64,000 bases of DNA from Pseudo-nitzschia pungens. Taxonomy: Eukaryota; Bacillariophyta; Bacillariophyceae; Bacillariales; Bacillariaceae. The translations under genes and the position numbers were made by a program. The notes beneath the pieces are model-generated. The model saw nothing but the letters and a program-made list of their open reading frames with translations. It ran no database searches and was not told the origin of the DNA. How positions within the stretch are numbered: position 1 is the first letter of the stretch; every line of letters begins with the position of its first letter. Below, one piece after another: positions 36,548 through 51,500 of the stretch. The stretch lies in contig CM074762.1 in assembly GCA_037355855.1 (NCBI GenBank), positions 1,364,001 to 1,428,000 of the forward strand. The letters run 5' to 3'.

Positions 36548-38388
36548 ATGGCAACGACGAGCTTTGGGTTTCCGGGAGAACAGTACCTGCGGGAACAACT
36601 CCCGGATTACGCCGGCGAACGCCAGATGGTGGTGATCAAGTTTGTGCTGGCCTTCTTGTTTTGGACGATCGTTGCTCCATCCTTTCTGGCAACGGAGAAA
36701 AAAGCCGCGGGCGTAACCACTGGTGAAACAACTCCACCAAACGGCAAAAACAAAGGCAGCGACAACGACAACGACATCGTCTCGAACACGACTACCACCC
36801 GAACCAAATCCTCGTCCGCAACGAGAACCAGAACCACTACCACGACGACCATTGTCCGGGCTTCCAAAACGACAAAGAAGAAATCGGCCGGCACCAAAAC
36901 CGGCAAATCGACGGGTCCGTCGCGAACAACGAATTCCGATGCGCCCGCCATCGACCGGACCGAAAAAATCATCGACGGAACGACAAATCTGTGCTGCCTC
37001 GTCTGTTGCTTGATGAACCTCGTGTACATCCTCTTTGTGTCGTCCCCCGACAACTACTACACGGGCCGGACGGTCTTCGAAACCCCCCTCTTTACACGGT
37101 CCGAATGCAACGTCCTGATCGAAATGGCGGAACGCGTCGCGGAAAACAACTACGAAACGGCCCGGCGATTTTTGGGAGACAACGACAATGGCAGCGGCAG
37201 CGGCAGCGGCAGCGGCAGTGGCAGCCGAGCGACCGGCAGCGATGGGGAGCGCCACTCCTTTGTGCAAAACCAAATGAGGGGCTACCTCGACGAACCCGGG
37301 GGCTGGCAGAAACTCCGCCACGAGCTGTATCCCACGACGGACCTGAACGTGGTGACGGACGGCTTTTCCGACGCGGATCGGGATTGGTTGCGGCAAAAAC
37401 TGGACGCCCGGCTGGCACCGACCCTGGAACGGATCTTTGGGATCCCGCCGTCGGCGATTCGGGCCAACGACGTAAGTGCGCGGCGGGAGAAGAGAAGAGA
37501 AGAAAAAAGAAAGAGAAAATCGACGAAGGCAGCAAAGCGATTCGGTGAACCCGCTAGCACCGGGCGTTGGAGCGTAGCGGAATGCGTGTGCGTTTGCTTG
37601 TGCGTGTGCCACACGTGCTGCCCGATGAATGGCCATGTTGCATTGTTTATCGCGGCATGATAGCCTGATGAATTGCGTTTGGCCCCATTGCTTTGTTTCT
37701 TTCGTTGCAGATGTTCTTGATTCGCTACGACGGAGACCGGCGGGCGTCCCTGTCGAAGCACACGGACGACGGGAGCATCACTTTTTCGGTCCTGCTATCG
37801 GACGGATTCGAGGGGGGTGGAACCCGCTACTGGAACCGACTGGAGGCCAACCAGGGCGCGCTGGGGTCTCCCTTTGCGTATCTCCTACCGGAGGTTGGAA
37901 TGATGCAGACCTTTCCCGCGATGATCCAGCACGAGGGAGTCCAGACGACGAGGGGCCGGCGGTACCTCCTGATTGGCTTCTTGGCGGTCGACAAGATCGA
38001 TCCGTGGAAACAACACCCCACGGGTCTCTCGTGGTTTTCCTCGTGGGGGAGCTTCAACTGGGTGTCGACCAAGCTCAAGGAGGGAAAGAACGCGGCGTGG
38101 AGGGCCGGCGACGCGGGGTCCGGGGGGTTTCTGGACGCCTGCTACCAATCCCTGGTGTTGGTCTGCGATTGGGTCTTTCCGCACCGATTTGCCGCGTTGG
38201 TCGACAGCGCCGACACGGATGCCTATCTGAGCGCCCTGGACGATGCCTACCGAGCGGGATCGACCCACGAGCACCGGCGCGGTTCGTGGTTTGCCGGGCA
38301 ACAAATCGATGTTCACATCGATGGCACCTTTGCCCGCAACCGGAGGGCGCGAGAATATTCGGAGGTCGACTTTGGTAGCATGCGCTGA
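36548..38388 (+). CDS. Membrane-anchored prolyl 4-hydroxylase (2OG-Fe(II) oxygenase)
   Basis: Two exons, 36548-37471 and 37711-38388. The 239-bp phase-0 intron runs GTAAGT ... TTGCAG, and the product is about 533 residues. ATG 36548 is the first ATG. Two hydrophobic segments (about 31-49 and 178-196) flank a Thr/Lys-rich linker. A Ser-Gly run encoded by GGCAGC repeats (37190-37225) and the oxygenase domain follow. The Fe(II) triad is visible: HTD at 325-327 and H382 in MIQHEG. R391/R392 in TTRGRRYLL is placed to hold 2-oxoglutarate. Prolyl 4-hydroxylases modify proline in secreted proteins, usually in the ER or Golgi. In diatoms the substrates are likely extracellular or frustule-associated proteins. 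The C-terminal ~100 residues after the core are not conserved as far as I can tell. Confidence 0.82.
37472..37710 (+). other. Intron of the prolyl hydroxylase gene
   Basis: A 239-bp GT-AG intron in phase 0, joining IRAND to MFLIRYDGD. The first residues of exon 2 lead straight into the HTD iron-binding motif. Confidence 0.82.
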
Positions 38389-38725
38389 GGGCGAAAGGGA
38401 AACGCGATTCCCACGAATGAATCGGCACGGCGCATTTCTCTTGTTCTGCGTGCTAAGCAAAAATCACGAGATTTTCTCCAGAACAAGCTCAAGTTACAGC
38501 CTTGAGTGTCGCGTATTGTCTATGGTTGTCGGTCAATTTAAAATGCTGTGTTTATCTCATTATGAATACTACAAGTAATTGATTGTGTGTTTTTCAAACT
38601 TGAAGTTAGCGTAGCAAATGAGGCCCAAAGTGAAACACATCAAACACGAAAAATTGTCACGGATCAGTGGCGAATCCATTCGTGACGATCGTTCCCTCTC
38701 ATTCGTGGAGATCTTTTCCTCTTCT
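38389..38725. other. Convergent 3' intergenic region
   Basis: AT-rich gap between the 3' ends of the prolyl hydroxylase and KatG genes. No gene or defined terminator is visible. Confidence 0.5.
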
Positions 38726-41914
<3,189 letters not shown>

Positions 41915-43803
41915 ATGAAGTCTTCAACTCTTCGGTGCATCCTTTTCTCATTGTCGGCATCGGTATTGTCGGTCCGCGCATATACTACCTGTGATTTTTG
42001 TCCCGAACCAGCATCCTTCGAAATTGACGATCCGTATTGCGAGGAATTGTTACGCTTGGCCCGTGATGGGGATCTCTATCACGATCAAGCGGAGTGCGAT
42101 TTCAATTTGCCAATTCTAGCAAAGCGTTGCAAGTGCAGTGCTCCACCTTCCGCTACGCATGAACCCTGCGATCCATGCTCTTCATCCACTGACACTGTTT
42201 CCGATGTGTCGAAAACGGTATCGAATACATACGGAAAGGTAACGTTCCACGGAGGTCAATATTCGTGTACCGAGATGCTATATTCGGCAAGGTTCGGCGG
42301 AATGAGTACGTCCGAATGCCAAGCCGTTTCGGCCGAAATCACTTCGACCTGCGGTGGATGCGTGGAAACGTCACACTGTGATTTTGATCAAGTGATGTGC
42401 CGGAGCAACCAGATTCTGGTGGCGTCCAAGCCGAACCATTATCCGGGTCGATCAATTGCTTGGAGTTCGGCTCTAACTTGCCAGCAGCTAATCGATGGTG
42501 CCAGATCTGGAGACTTGCTTTCCAAAACAGGTTGCAGTATTTTCAAGAGCAGCATCGGAGCTGCTTTCCAGCCGGGAACTCTTGGTCTCGGCGCTTCCGA
42601 TTTGAAAGAGTGTGGTTTGCAATGCAACTACGACGCGAATGCCGCCTCCTTTGGGGGTCGACCACGACCCGTTCCGATCCAAAATGACCTTGTGTTATCG
42701 GACAGATTAGATCTCGGCAGCCTTGTACCTAGTGATGGTCCTAGTTTGCAGCCGAGTGATGGTCCTAGTTTGCAGCCGAGCGACGGTCCTAGTTTCCAGC
42801 CAAGTGGCGGTCCTAGTTTCCAGCCAAGTGACGCGCCGAGTTTGATCGGTATGGAAACGCTCAATGAGCGTAGGTTCGACGGGGATCAGCAAAGGCACTA
42901 CTGACACAACATCGAACATCGACACAACATCGAACATCAACATATCCGGGCGATTGGATTCCAAAAAAGTAAGTGTCATCAGCAGAATTTAGAATTCTAA
43001 TTGAGTCAGTTGTGATATTGAATCCAGGAGCAAAGTCGAGTTCTTGTATGAAATTATCTTCAGAGAATTTCATCTCGTTGGCGTCCTAACTGTATGTTAT
43101 CTTTTGTGTTTGGTAATTGGTGATAGTGCTTGCCGTGCGATGTTGAAAATGACAGCGCGTTTTACCTCTACAAGGATTTTGGACCTGCCGGAACCACCTT
43201 TTTTGAAGCGCTGAGTGCACCCGACCATCGCGAAGCATGCAGTACACAGGATTTCAATTGCAACCCAAAGGAACCGCTCTACCCGGACTTGGACAATTGC
43301 TACTTGGCGGATGTCACAGTCATTCGATAATTTAATCGCAATTCAAGCAGTGATTCCTCCGAACAAAGCGGCATATGTTTCGGTGTACAAGGACACTGTT
43401 GCCCAGTATCACGAGGCAAGGAGTTGCCAACTATCTGCTTCGAGCGACAACGAATGCCAGGTTGAAGATTACAGACAAAATCTCGTTTATGGTAATGGGG
43501 TGGAAAAACGTCAGCGATGACATCGATCAAATGAGCATGAATTCAGAACAGATCTCCTGCGCTGGGTTGAAAGAGGGGTGGATCAATTACGGATCGGATG
43601 TTGCAGTACCCTCGCATCTTTGGAAAAGCGGCCAGCCCTCTTATTGTTTCTCTGGACCCATTCAGAACGCAGCTGCTGTGTGGCCCGTTCACCCAACTGG
43701 GTCAAATTATGGTGACATGAGAGATGTGAATGCGGGGTGGAAACTAACCGGAGCGGTTTACAAGTGCTGCAAATCGCTCAATACGTGCGTAATGTCTGCG
43801 TAG
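41915..43803 (+). CDS. Secreted Cys-rich protein with SDGPS repeats, frame-interrupted
   Basis: ATG 41915 opens with a signal peptide (about 22 residues, ending SVRA). Cys-rich segments follow ([36 protein letters not shown]). Four [12 protein letters not shown] octapeptide repeats then lie at 42730-42825. Repeats of this PSxxPS kind are common in secreted and wall-associated diatom proteins. The frame stops at 42904 (TGA) but continues at once in the +1 frame to a strong donor (AAAAAA|GTAAGTG at 42968). The 158-bp intron is phase 0, and the next exon, starting CLPCDVEND at 43127, is again phase 0. Two more +1 skips are needed, at or before 43328 (TAA) and 43518 (TGA), to reach the end at 43803. 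The family and function are unknown. It may be a pseudogene or a gene needing recoding. Confidence 0.6.
42730..42843 (+). repeat. 24-bp tandem repeat coding SDGPS(L/F)QP
   Basis: Four full copies plus a partial one (SDAPSL). The first two copies are identical in protein sequence and differ from copies 3-4 in Leu/Phe. Confidence 0.85.
42969..43126 (+). other. Intron of the Cys-rich protein gene
   Basis: Donor GTAAGTG at 42969, acceptor GTGATAG ending at 43126, phase 0 on both sides. The upstream frame is open only after a +1 skip at or before the TGA at 42902-42904. Confidence 0.65.
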
Positions 43804-44104
43804 ACAAGCTTAGCTGAATGTGACGATCAACATGCCCTTGTAACACATTTTTTAGATTTATATTCAACGTGGGGAGTATGGCAAATGAACGAAAACTCAA
43901 AAAAGATATATACAACAAAGTTAAAGACCATTATATTATTTTATTACGAATCCTTCCCATTGCATGCATCGCTCATACCTACCCCGATGCATATTATTTC
44001 AGAACGCATATTCAACTGCACGTAAAGTAAATGTTTTGGATTATTCGTTCGCTCTGTCTTGTGCTCGTCATTTTTCGATAAGCTTTGTTCCTCGTCGCAC
44101 TAGA
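43804..44104. other. Convergent 3' intergenic region
   Basis: AT-rich sequence between two convergent genes. Nothing can be assigned. Confidence 0.5.
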
Positions 44105-45985
44105 TCAGACAGGAGAATTAGATCTCCGTCGGAAGTGTAGTCTATTCATTGGCAACCAATGCACACGTACATGAGACAAAGTGATTAAGCAAACTACGAT
44201 AGTCCGCACAATTCGGGGAAATGGGATCTCCTGTTTGGTTTTCGCCGTTTTCGTTCGTTTCGAAGAGGACAATGAGGCTGGCACTCCGTGGCAAGAAGAT
44301 TGCAGCTGTTGCTGTTGCCTCATTGCAGGTAGCAACAAATACAGTGGTATCTATCATCAGTTCAACGACATTGGTTAGGTTCGCTAGTATATTTCGATAT
44401 GTCGTGCATTTCGATGTGAACCCGACTAGAATTTGTAGGGACAACAATGTGGTAGTTCTCGTTGGCCAAAAAATCAGGGTGCAACTCGTTGTGCGAGTCA
44501 CTGCGCATCATCTCTCCCGATAGCAAGAAATTTCTCAATCCTTTTTCAAGTGGCGTAGACTCCGATGTGATATTTCTTCTCTGCACAGAATTTGAGTAGC
44601 CGTTGTCATCCTCCAAATATTGGACGAGAGTAGGCTTCCGCTGAAAAGATTACACGAACATCAGAAGTGGAATTTTCGATCGCGTTTGTTTCCGGAGGAA
44701 CAACATTTTTTGAAAACGACCGCATTAATCCTAGATTGCTAATGCAGTAGTTCCGAAATTTCCAAAGGAGAGCTCCCTTGCCTTCTCTAGGGAGTAGATT
44801 CGCACTCCTTTTCCCCTCTGGTTTCCGTATTCCGTGAGGTCCCAAGCCAGCCACACCATCTTTTGCACAAACAAGTTGCGATCCGATTGCCGAGTTTGCC
44901 ATCGGCGTCAGAGTTGCATCAGCCTGGGTTGTCCAGCGAGTTGTTTCGTGACGATTTTTGTCAGTGTTATGAGACTTTTCGTTTTCGTCTCTGCCATCTC
45001 GTATCATGAGAGGTCGGAATGGTTCCATTTTGCGCTCGAGATGCTTTCGGTTGTCATTGGCACGATTCTCCGTTTCGTCAGTAATATATCGGATCAATAG
45101 GGCTTCCTTTTCATTGTCCAGAGCTTCCAGTTGGAACATATTCAGAAGCGTGTAAATTGGCATAAGGTCGTCCCACACTACTGAATATTCTTTGCTTGAC
45201 CGTCCATCTTCTTCCACCAAGGAGTGAAATGGAACCAAGATCATATCTTCTTCGAGTGCGTAGTATTGTTCAGGCGGGGACGACTGAACGACAACCGGGA
45301 ACCACTTGTAGGCTCCTTTGATTTGTAGACGTCTGCTGCTGCTATCGCCATACGGATTATCATTCTTTTCTTTAGGGTGTCGAACGGTACCGCTTGCTAG
45401 GGAAACACCATGACCGATCTCGCTGTGGTTTTGATCGAAGGGAGACGCAAGGACACTGGCCGAAACGTCGAATAAAGGATACCGATGGGATGCTACTGAT
45501 CGCAAGCCTTGATCATCCGGACGAGCATAAACCTCGAATTCTCGGCTCGAGACATTGAAACAAAGAAATCGAAAGTGACAAGAGCGGTGCATCCAAGAAA
45601 AGTCACCGCCTTGGTAGTTTTCGCCAACGCATCGAACAGATGAATATGGCTTGCTGTGATAGGATTTGTTTAGGCTCAAATCATGGTAGAATGCGGGAAA
45701 GCCATTGAAATGCGCATCGGGAGGGCGGTTTATACTTTTCTTTTGGTGCCCCCTAGTGCTTGATTTCGCTTCGTATCGTAGCTGTTGCTGTGGCAGAATT
45801 TTGACGGAGTTTGACGGAGAATCATAATGTGTGATAATCCGATGGAACCTCGAAGCGATGAAGATCTCTTCAAGTAGGAAAACAGAGCCTAAGACGAAGT
45901 ACAAACGGACCTTCCACTGCTGACGAAATGTGATAGCTGAGAATAGCGAGGATGAGCCTCTTTCCCCCTTGCTTCCCCCACTCAT
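44105..45985 (-). CDS. GT61-like (DUF563) glycosyltransferase, frame-interrupted
   Basis: ATG 45985 starts a type II membrane protein: a short cytosolic tail, then a signal anchor (VRLYFVLGSVFLLEEIFIAS), as in Golgi glycosyltransferases. Conserved stretches include VRCVGENYQGGDFSWMHRSC and HFRFLCFNV, then LGPHGIRK and LLWKFRNY. Later frames give HDISKYTS, TTVFVATCNEATATAAIFLP and VRVHWLPMN. These match in order the diatom members of the GT61/DUF563 family, which transfer sugars such as xylose, arabinose or GlcNAc to glycans. The reading frame is broken three times, each needing a +1 skip: at or before 44608 (TGA), at or before 44364 (TGA), and near 44177, just ahead of the VRVHWLP motif. The last motif ends at a stop at 44105. 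The substrate is unknown. It may be a decaying member of a large diatom gene family. Confidence 0.6.
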
Positions 45986-47370
45986 GCGCAAGAGGAGTCG
46001 CACGATCTTCAGTCCGGTGTAGTTTCTCGTATATTAGCTGCTTGACTTCGACGCTTCAAAAATCATACGAAGTAGTAATAGATCTTCAATGGATGAGAAT
46101 CATTTGTATTCACTTTTCCTGTTGGATTTTGCGTTGTCGTACACGCAAATGATTGCGGTAGATAACGATTGGGTGTGAATTGATTGGGTGCATACAAGAT
46201 ACCGGTATGAGTTCGATTATGTTGTTGGTTGTCAGCGACAAGTTTTTCGTCTAAGCAAGTGATGTTTTGTTGTCGATCGTATCGAGAAGCTTCCCTCATC
46301 AAAATCAATCGTAGTCACTAGTACTAATGATAAAACGGTAGTGCTTTTTCATTTTAGGGAGAAAGTGAGAATGACCGAATGCATGCGTGCTGGTAGTCGT
46401 AACCTTACCAGCAGCAGAGTTCATTCAATTTCTGCTCATGTATGCCAATTAGTCTCTCTTTCAGACTAGCGTTCTCCGTTCCACTCTCGCTTATGGTCAC
46501 AAGGACGACTCAGAGAGTACGTGTAGTCCTATGAAGTTGGAAGCCACCACCATTTAGCTACTATCATTATTGAAACTAAGAAGATTCTTCCTTCTCCGTT
46601 ACTGCTGCTGCTGCTACTACTACTACAAACTCGCCGTCGGTGGCCCTCGTAATGGATATGCAAGTCACTACTACATCAGAATTATGAATCATAGTATTCA
46701 ATACATCAGAATTAAGGTCAAAATTATTTCAGGATCTGCTGTGGTTGAGAGTTTGGATTGAGTGCTTGATGCATTGATTGAGAAAGGGAGATTTCGGACC
46801 TTTTGGTTCAAAATAGTAGCAGTCCTAGATCACAATCTACTAGTAGTACTACTACAACTACTAACAGTGTATCCTCCTACTAGTAGCAATCTTCTGGATT
46901 TCAAAGGACAGGTAGTACATGTACTCATGCCGTCTTTGATTATGTCATGTGGCAAGCTTGGATTTGATATTACAATTCAATTAGCGTTGTTGCTCCTGAG
47001 AGGAGAATTTAAGAGGAGACCGTGATCAATCAAAGTGTCACTGATGTTGTCGTGTCGCCTATCTGTGCATCATGCATGTGCATTCGGTTGAACGATATGA
47101 AAAGTAAGAACACTTCGTATGTGTACGTACGATGACAGAAGATGACATTGACGTCATTCTGATCTAAACTCCCATGTGTGAAATACAAAGTATCTTTTTT
47201 TCTTCGGTCGGTGTCAACTGTTTCCCAACACAACATCATGATTCATGAAACCAACTCTGTAGGAGTCGGCAGCGGTATTCTACATTCTACACGGTGCTAT
47301 CGGTTGTCCAGCAGTGGCTTTCACAAGCAGATAGTCCTTTGGTCAGAGTATCATCACCCAAATCTGAATC
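45986..47370. other. Intergenic region with trinucleotide-type repeats
   Basis: CTG/CTA/TAC repeats lie near 46598-46628 and 46839-46882. A GTAACCTTACC motif occurs at 46399-46409. No gene is supported. Confidence 0.5.
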
Positions 47371-48492
47371 ATGTCAACTCCTACTCGTCCAAGAGTACAG
47401 ATAATTCCGGGGAGATCGACGAAACCGAGCGTGATCATCGTTTTCTTTCTTCTTTCCTTTTGTTATGGCAAGACCATCGATGGGTTTTCCCCGATTGCGA
47501 AACCCTCGAGGATCCGGAGAGGGACAACGGCTAATGGACACATTACGAACAAAGGTCGAAAGGGCGCGTTCGTGCCTTTCGAATCCCCGGGTAGCGCGAC
47601 CATGCCAATGGCAAGTGTAACGAGTTTGCGTGGTGGGTTTATGTCGCCACTGTCCGACAATCCACTCTTGGGATCTATCGGGCTTTACGCTTTCGCAGAT
47701 TTGGTCGTTGGATTTCTTATCAGTGTATTTACTGGAAGTCACGTGCATCTCGACTTGATCGGGACCGGAGTGTTCGCTGTTGCAGCCCTGCCGTTCATTG
47801 GGAGCAGCGTGGCCCATACACGATGGTCTTCGATGGCCATTGTTGCTTGGGGGACGAAACTAGCAATGTTTTTGTTCTTTAGGGCAACGCAAGTCAAGTA
47901 CGACAACCGATTGTTCGACATGCTTACCAGCCCGCTGGGAGCGTTCCAATTTTGGTTCGCAACCTTTCTGTGGAACGTCCTCGTGAGCTTGCCGTTCTTG
48001 CTGGGACTCGGTTCCGATCGAGAAAATACTTTTGCACTGGTGACTGGAGGGGTTCTGTATTTGCTAGGGTTGACCATTGAGAGTCTTGCGGATGCCCAAA
48101 AGTATTTCTTCAAACAACAACAATCCAACTCCATGCAGTTTTGCAATGTTGGACTGTGGAAGTACAGTCAGCATCCCAATTGGTTTGGAAACTTGCTTTT
48201 GTGGACGGGGATATTGGTGATGAATTTGCCAGCGCTGATCGAACCGCTGTCGACGGTGGTCGGGACCGAGAACGAAGCCGGCGCGGGTCTATTGATGCGA
48301 CTGTGGAGCGTTCGCAAGTTGCTATTGGCCTGTCTCGGGCCTGGTTTCCTCTTTGTGTTGTTCAACGGTCAAGCTACGGGCAGCGTGACCAATGCCGTGG
48401 AAGCCGCCAATGCAAGGTATGGCAAAAATCCCGACTATGCGAGATACATCAAAGAAGTGCCATTGATACTTCCAAACCTAAAGTTTTGGTGA
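47371..48492 (+). CDS. DUF1295 membrane enzyme (steroid-reductase-like fold)
   Basis: An intronless frame of 373 residues from ATG 47371. The N-terminus has a hydrophobic signal-like segment (about 21-33) followed by GFSPIA and a basic stretch. This might be a plastid or ER targeting signal. The rest holds about seven membrane segments. The most telling block is VGLWKYSQHPNWFGNLLLWTG near residues 264-284. It is typical of DUF1295 and of the C-terminal methyltransferase/reductase fold shared with 3-oxo-5-alpha-steroid 4-dehydrogenases. The ending, RYGKNPDYARYIKEVPLILP, is also usual for the family. These proteins act on lipid or isoprenoid substrates with NADPH, but the substrate here cannot be told. 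Confidence 0.75.
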   Translation: MSTPTRPRVQIIPGRSTKPSVIIVFFLLSFCYGKTIDGFSPIAKPSRIRRGTTANGHITNKGRKGAFVPFESPGSATMPMASVTSLRGGFMSPLSDNPLLGSIGLYAFADLVVGFLISVFTGSHVHLDLIGTGVFAVAALPFIGSSVAHTRWSSMAIVAWGTKLAMFLFFRATQVKYDNRLFDMLTSPLGAFQFWFATFLWNVLVSLPFLLGLGSDRENTFALVTGGVLYLLGLTIESLADAQKYFFKQQQSNSMQFCNVGLWKYSQHPNWFGNLLLWTGILVMNLPALIEPLSTVVGTENEAGAGLLMRLWSVRKLLLACLGPGFLFVLFNGQATGSVTNAVEAANARYGKNPDYARYIKEVPLILPNLKFW

Positions 48493-48997
48493 GAGCGACG
48501 ATTGCTAACTAGAACGAATTTATAGATTTTGGAGGGAGGAGCAAAGCGATCCCAATGAATGTGATCGACCAACCGAATTCATTCCAGAAAAGCACGATCC
48601 ATGCTTTTGCGGTACAATCCATCATGAGATAATGAGTTAGGAATGTTTTTTCGATCCGTCTCAACTCCCTTTCAATGGCTCACAATCTGGCAGTGATACC
48701 GATCGCTATGAAACCCAACGCGAATGCATCTCCGCATTCTTCATGCGATAGAAGCCTTCATGAGCATCGCAAAATTCGAAAGCAGGAATGCGGGCGTCAA
48801 ATTTGCAGCATGCTGATAATATTCCTCATAGCAGCGATGCTTTGGTCGAGCGAGGTGGGTTGTTGCAGTACAATGGCCGAGAAAAAATTCATTGCTAGTG
48901 CCGAGTCGTCTTGTTCTCTCGGCACAAATTCCTTTGACTGTGTTGCAGTGTCACGCGTCTTCCACCCTTTTCACTGAATACTGTACAGTACGCAGTA
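48493..48997. other. Convergent intergenic region with one weak open frame
   Basis: An ATG-started frame at 48675-48977 (100 codons) contains one hydrophobic segment (MLIIFLIAAMLW) but resembles nothing known. I do not call it a gene. Confidence 0.4.
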
Positions 48998-49859
48998 CTA
49001 TACCGACCCGCCGCAAACGTCGTCGCCGTCTCCACTCTCGACAAGTTCTAATGGTACGGGCACTGGAACGCCTTCGTTTCGTGGCGTTTCGTCGTCGTTT
49101 TCGGCACGGTTTCTAACAACACTCGCACGCTTATCATCACCTTTGTAACCGAAAGCAACGACAGCCGAAAATGCCAGCAGCGCCAGGTACACGAGATTGA
49201 CGGTTGCCGCAAACGCATACTTCTGGTCACCATTTGTGTTGTCGTCGTTGTCGTTGTCGTCGTCGTCGTTGTCCCCGGAGGGCGCTTTGATCAACCCCGC
49301 CATTCTGTCTACCAGCAAGACACCCATATAATTTCCCAACATATTGAGTCCGGACGAGGACAATTCTTCCGAGACCGGGTAGGTGCTCGCCGCGGCCGCG
49401 TCCTGACCAATGGTGAAGAGAGGGACCTGCGTCATGCCCGAAGCCAGAAATGCCGCGGCCAGGAGCCATTCCGGGCAGCTCGGTCGGAGCGTGGCAACGA
49501 GTCCGACGCCCGACAGGAATGCTGCCAAGCAGGTCCACCGGACGGCCCCCTTGTAGTCCTTGGTTTTGTCCAAGCCAAAGGCGGCCACCAGCGTCGCCAA
49601 GACACCGCCGGCGGTGATGAGCGATCCGCACAGCCCCGCCGTTTGGTCCCCCGAAAAGCCCGACGAGGTGAGCCAGGGCTGGGTGATGGTCAGGATGGCG
49701 GAGTTCACGGCGTACACGAGTGCAAAGACCGTGAGCAGGACGATGTACTGCGGATCGGTCAACAATTCCCGGATTTCCTCGAACATTCTCGCGTTGGGAG
49801 ACGACACCTCCCGCGCGGCATTTTGGAGAGACTCGGAGTCCCCGCGCTCCAACAGTGGT

Positions 49860-49897
<38 letters not shown>

Positions 49898-50959
49898 TCG
49901 CATTCGCTTCCGTTGCTCCCGCCTCGCGGCTTCGGCGGCCGAGGGCGGCGCCGCCGGTTCGTCTTCCCGAAAGACGATCCCGGTGCACAAAGCGCACAGT
50001 CCCGCCACCAGCGCCTGCCACTTCATCAATCGGTCGAGGTGCTCCCCCGTGTCCTCCACGACGCAGAGGGGAGACAGGGCCTCCATCGCGATCATCCCCA
50101 GGCTGCTCGCCAGGTTGACCGCCCCGATGGGCTTGGTGGTCTGCCGAAACCACGACGCCGCCAACCGGGCGGGAGCGTTGGTGAACACCGTCTGTGCCAC
50201 CGCCACCAGGCTCTGGCCCGCCAGGAGCAATGCGTACCGGACGGCGACGGACGCGCCGGACCCGGCGAGTCCCCACCACCGCAGGCAGCAGCCGATCGCA
50301 ATCGCCGCCGAACAAGCCACCACCGTTTCGCCAAAGCCGTGCCGCTGGATCGACCATGCCACGAGTGCGGTCGACGGGCCGCACGTCAGCATGGGGGCCA
50401 GCATGAGCCAGTGGATCCGATCGCTCGAGATGCCGCCGCCGCGGTCGTCGATTGCGCGGAACCGGGCCTCGACCGCGTCCTCGATCGGTGCAAAGGTGAT
50501 CCAGACGGCGCTGCCCAGCAGGTTGTTGAAGCAAAAGACGGCCAGGATGGCGAACCGACGGGGATCCAGGGGGTACCCTTGGTTGGGATCGGGCGCGGTC
50601 GACCTTGAATCGCTGGTGGGGGCATCCGACGAGAGGACGCAGTCTCGAGTGGTCTGTGGATTGCTATTGGTCGTCATCACGGTCGTCGTCGTGATCGTCA
50701 TCGTTCCCGAATCGTTCTCGATCTCGTTCTCGCTCGCATCGACAGCACTGGCTTGCATTCCACCAGAAGGTATGGGATCATCATCGTCATCGTCATCATC
50801 ATCGTCATCGTCATCATTATTTGTTCGAGATAAAAGCGGTACCGTCATATCGTGTGTTCCTTCGATTCCCCCTGCGTCGTCGACCCGAGCCGACGGCACT
50901 TCGATCTGCGACCTCGTGTCATTTCCGTCGTCTCCATTGTTGTCGCTTTGTGGCATCAT
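48998..50959 (-). CDS. MFS transporter, SLC49/FLVCR-like
   Basis: An intronless frame of 653 residues from ATG 50959. The acidic N-terminus has an Asp run, and about twelve membrane segments start near residue 135 (RRFAILAVFCFNNLLGSAVW). The motif WITFAPIEDAVEARF and the following IHWLMLAPML fit the SLC49 group (FLVCR1/2, SLC49A3/A4). An early segment reads TCGPSTALVAWSIQRHG. Relatives export haem or transport choline or ethanolamine, so the substrate here is open. The central cytosolic loop has a poly-Gln run of about 13 encoded by a CTG/GTT repeat (49858-49899, plus-strand sense). The C-terminal tail is acidic and Asn/Asp-rich. The gene is markedly GC-rich compared with its flanks. Confidence 0.7.
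49858..49899 (-). repeat. CAG trinucleotide repeat coding poly-Gln
   Basis: About 13 Gln codons (CAG with some CAA) in the middle loop of the MFS transporter. A length change here would keep frame and lies between the two six-helix bundles. Confidence 0.85.
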
Positions 50960-51303
50960 CCGTTGTTTCGTTTATGGATGAATTGGTTTGTCTGTCTTGT
51001 GTTCTGGAAAGTAGGAACGCAATCAGTTCGTGCTTATGCACTCGGCTCCGCTCTCTTCTTGTTTCTTTTTCTTCCGCAGTGTTTGTGATGTCTTTTTGGA
51101 TGTTGGATGCCATCCAGGATAGTGATTCGAATATCGATTAATCGGACACGACTTTTTTGATTGATTGATTGTGTCGAATGGATTGTAGAAAGAACAAAGA
51201 ATTTGTGTGAGAACTGTCAGTTTGTGTAAAAATACCCTAATTACAATTTTAATTAATGATGAACGGACATTTCAAATATTAATACACATGATACTATGTA
51301 ATA

Positions 51304-51329
51304 ATGCACATGATACATATCATGTGCAT
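51304..51329. repeat. Perfect inverted repeat, 11-bp arms, 4-base loop
   Basis: ATGCACATGAT is followed by ACAT and then its exact reverse complement ATCATGTGCAT. It could form a hairpin or bind a dimeric factor. No role is known. Confidence 0.75.
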
Positions 51330-51377
51330 TTATGGAACGACGGTGATTCAAACATCAAATTCAAGATTAACACAGTA

Positions 51378-51500
51378 TGAATCACCGTCTTAAATATTCA
51401 ATACTCTAGATAACAAATCACGGTGTTAAATTTCGAATCACCGTCTTAAATAGTATTCAATACGGTACTCTAGATAACAAATCATTGTGTTAAATTTCCA
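51378..51500. repeat. Degenerate tandem repeat, about 60-65 bp unit, two copies
   Basis: Both copies share GAATCACCGTCTTAAATA, then TTCAATAC, CTCTAGATAACAAATCA and GTGTTAAATTTC. Copy 2 has small insertions (AGT, GGTA). Single AATCACCGTCTTAAATA fragments recur nearby. Confidence 0.65.

Noticed and set aside
36455..37636. 393-codon minus-strand open frame opposite the prolyl hydroxylase
   Set aside because: Antisense of a low-complexity Thr/Gly region; it also crosses the well-supported intron.
44606..44800. An intron ending at the CTTTTCAG before 44636 instead of a frame break in the GT61-like gene
   Set aside because: The acceptor looks good, but I found no convincing donor upstream, and it would remove the conserved LGLMRSF-type stretch. 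It remains a minor alternative for this one break only.
49227..50534. 435-codon minus-strand frame overlapping the MFS gene
   Set aside because: An alternative frame of the same GC-rich strand; the MFS frame has membrane helices and family motifs, this one does not.
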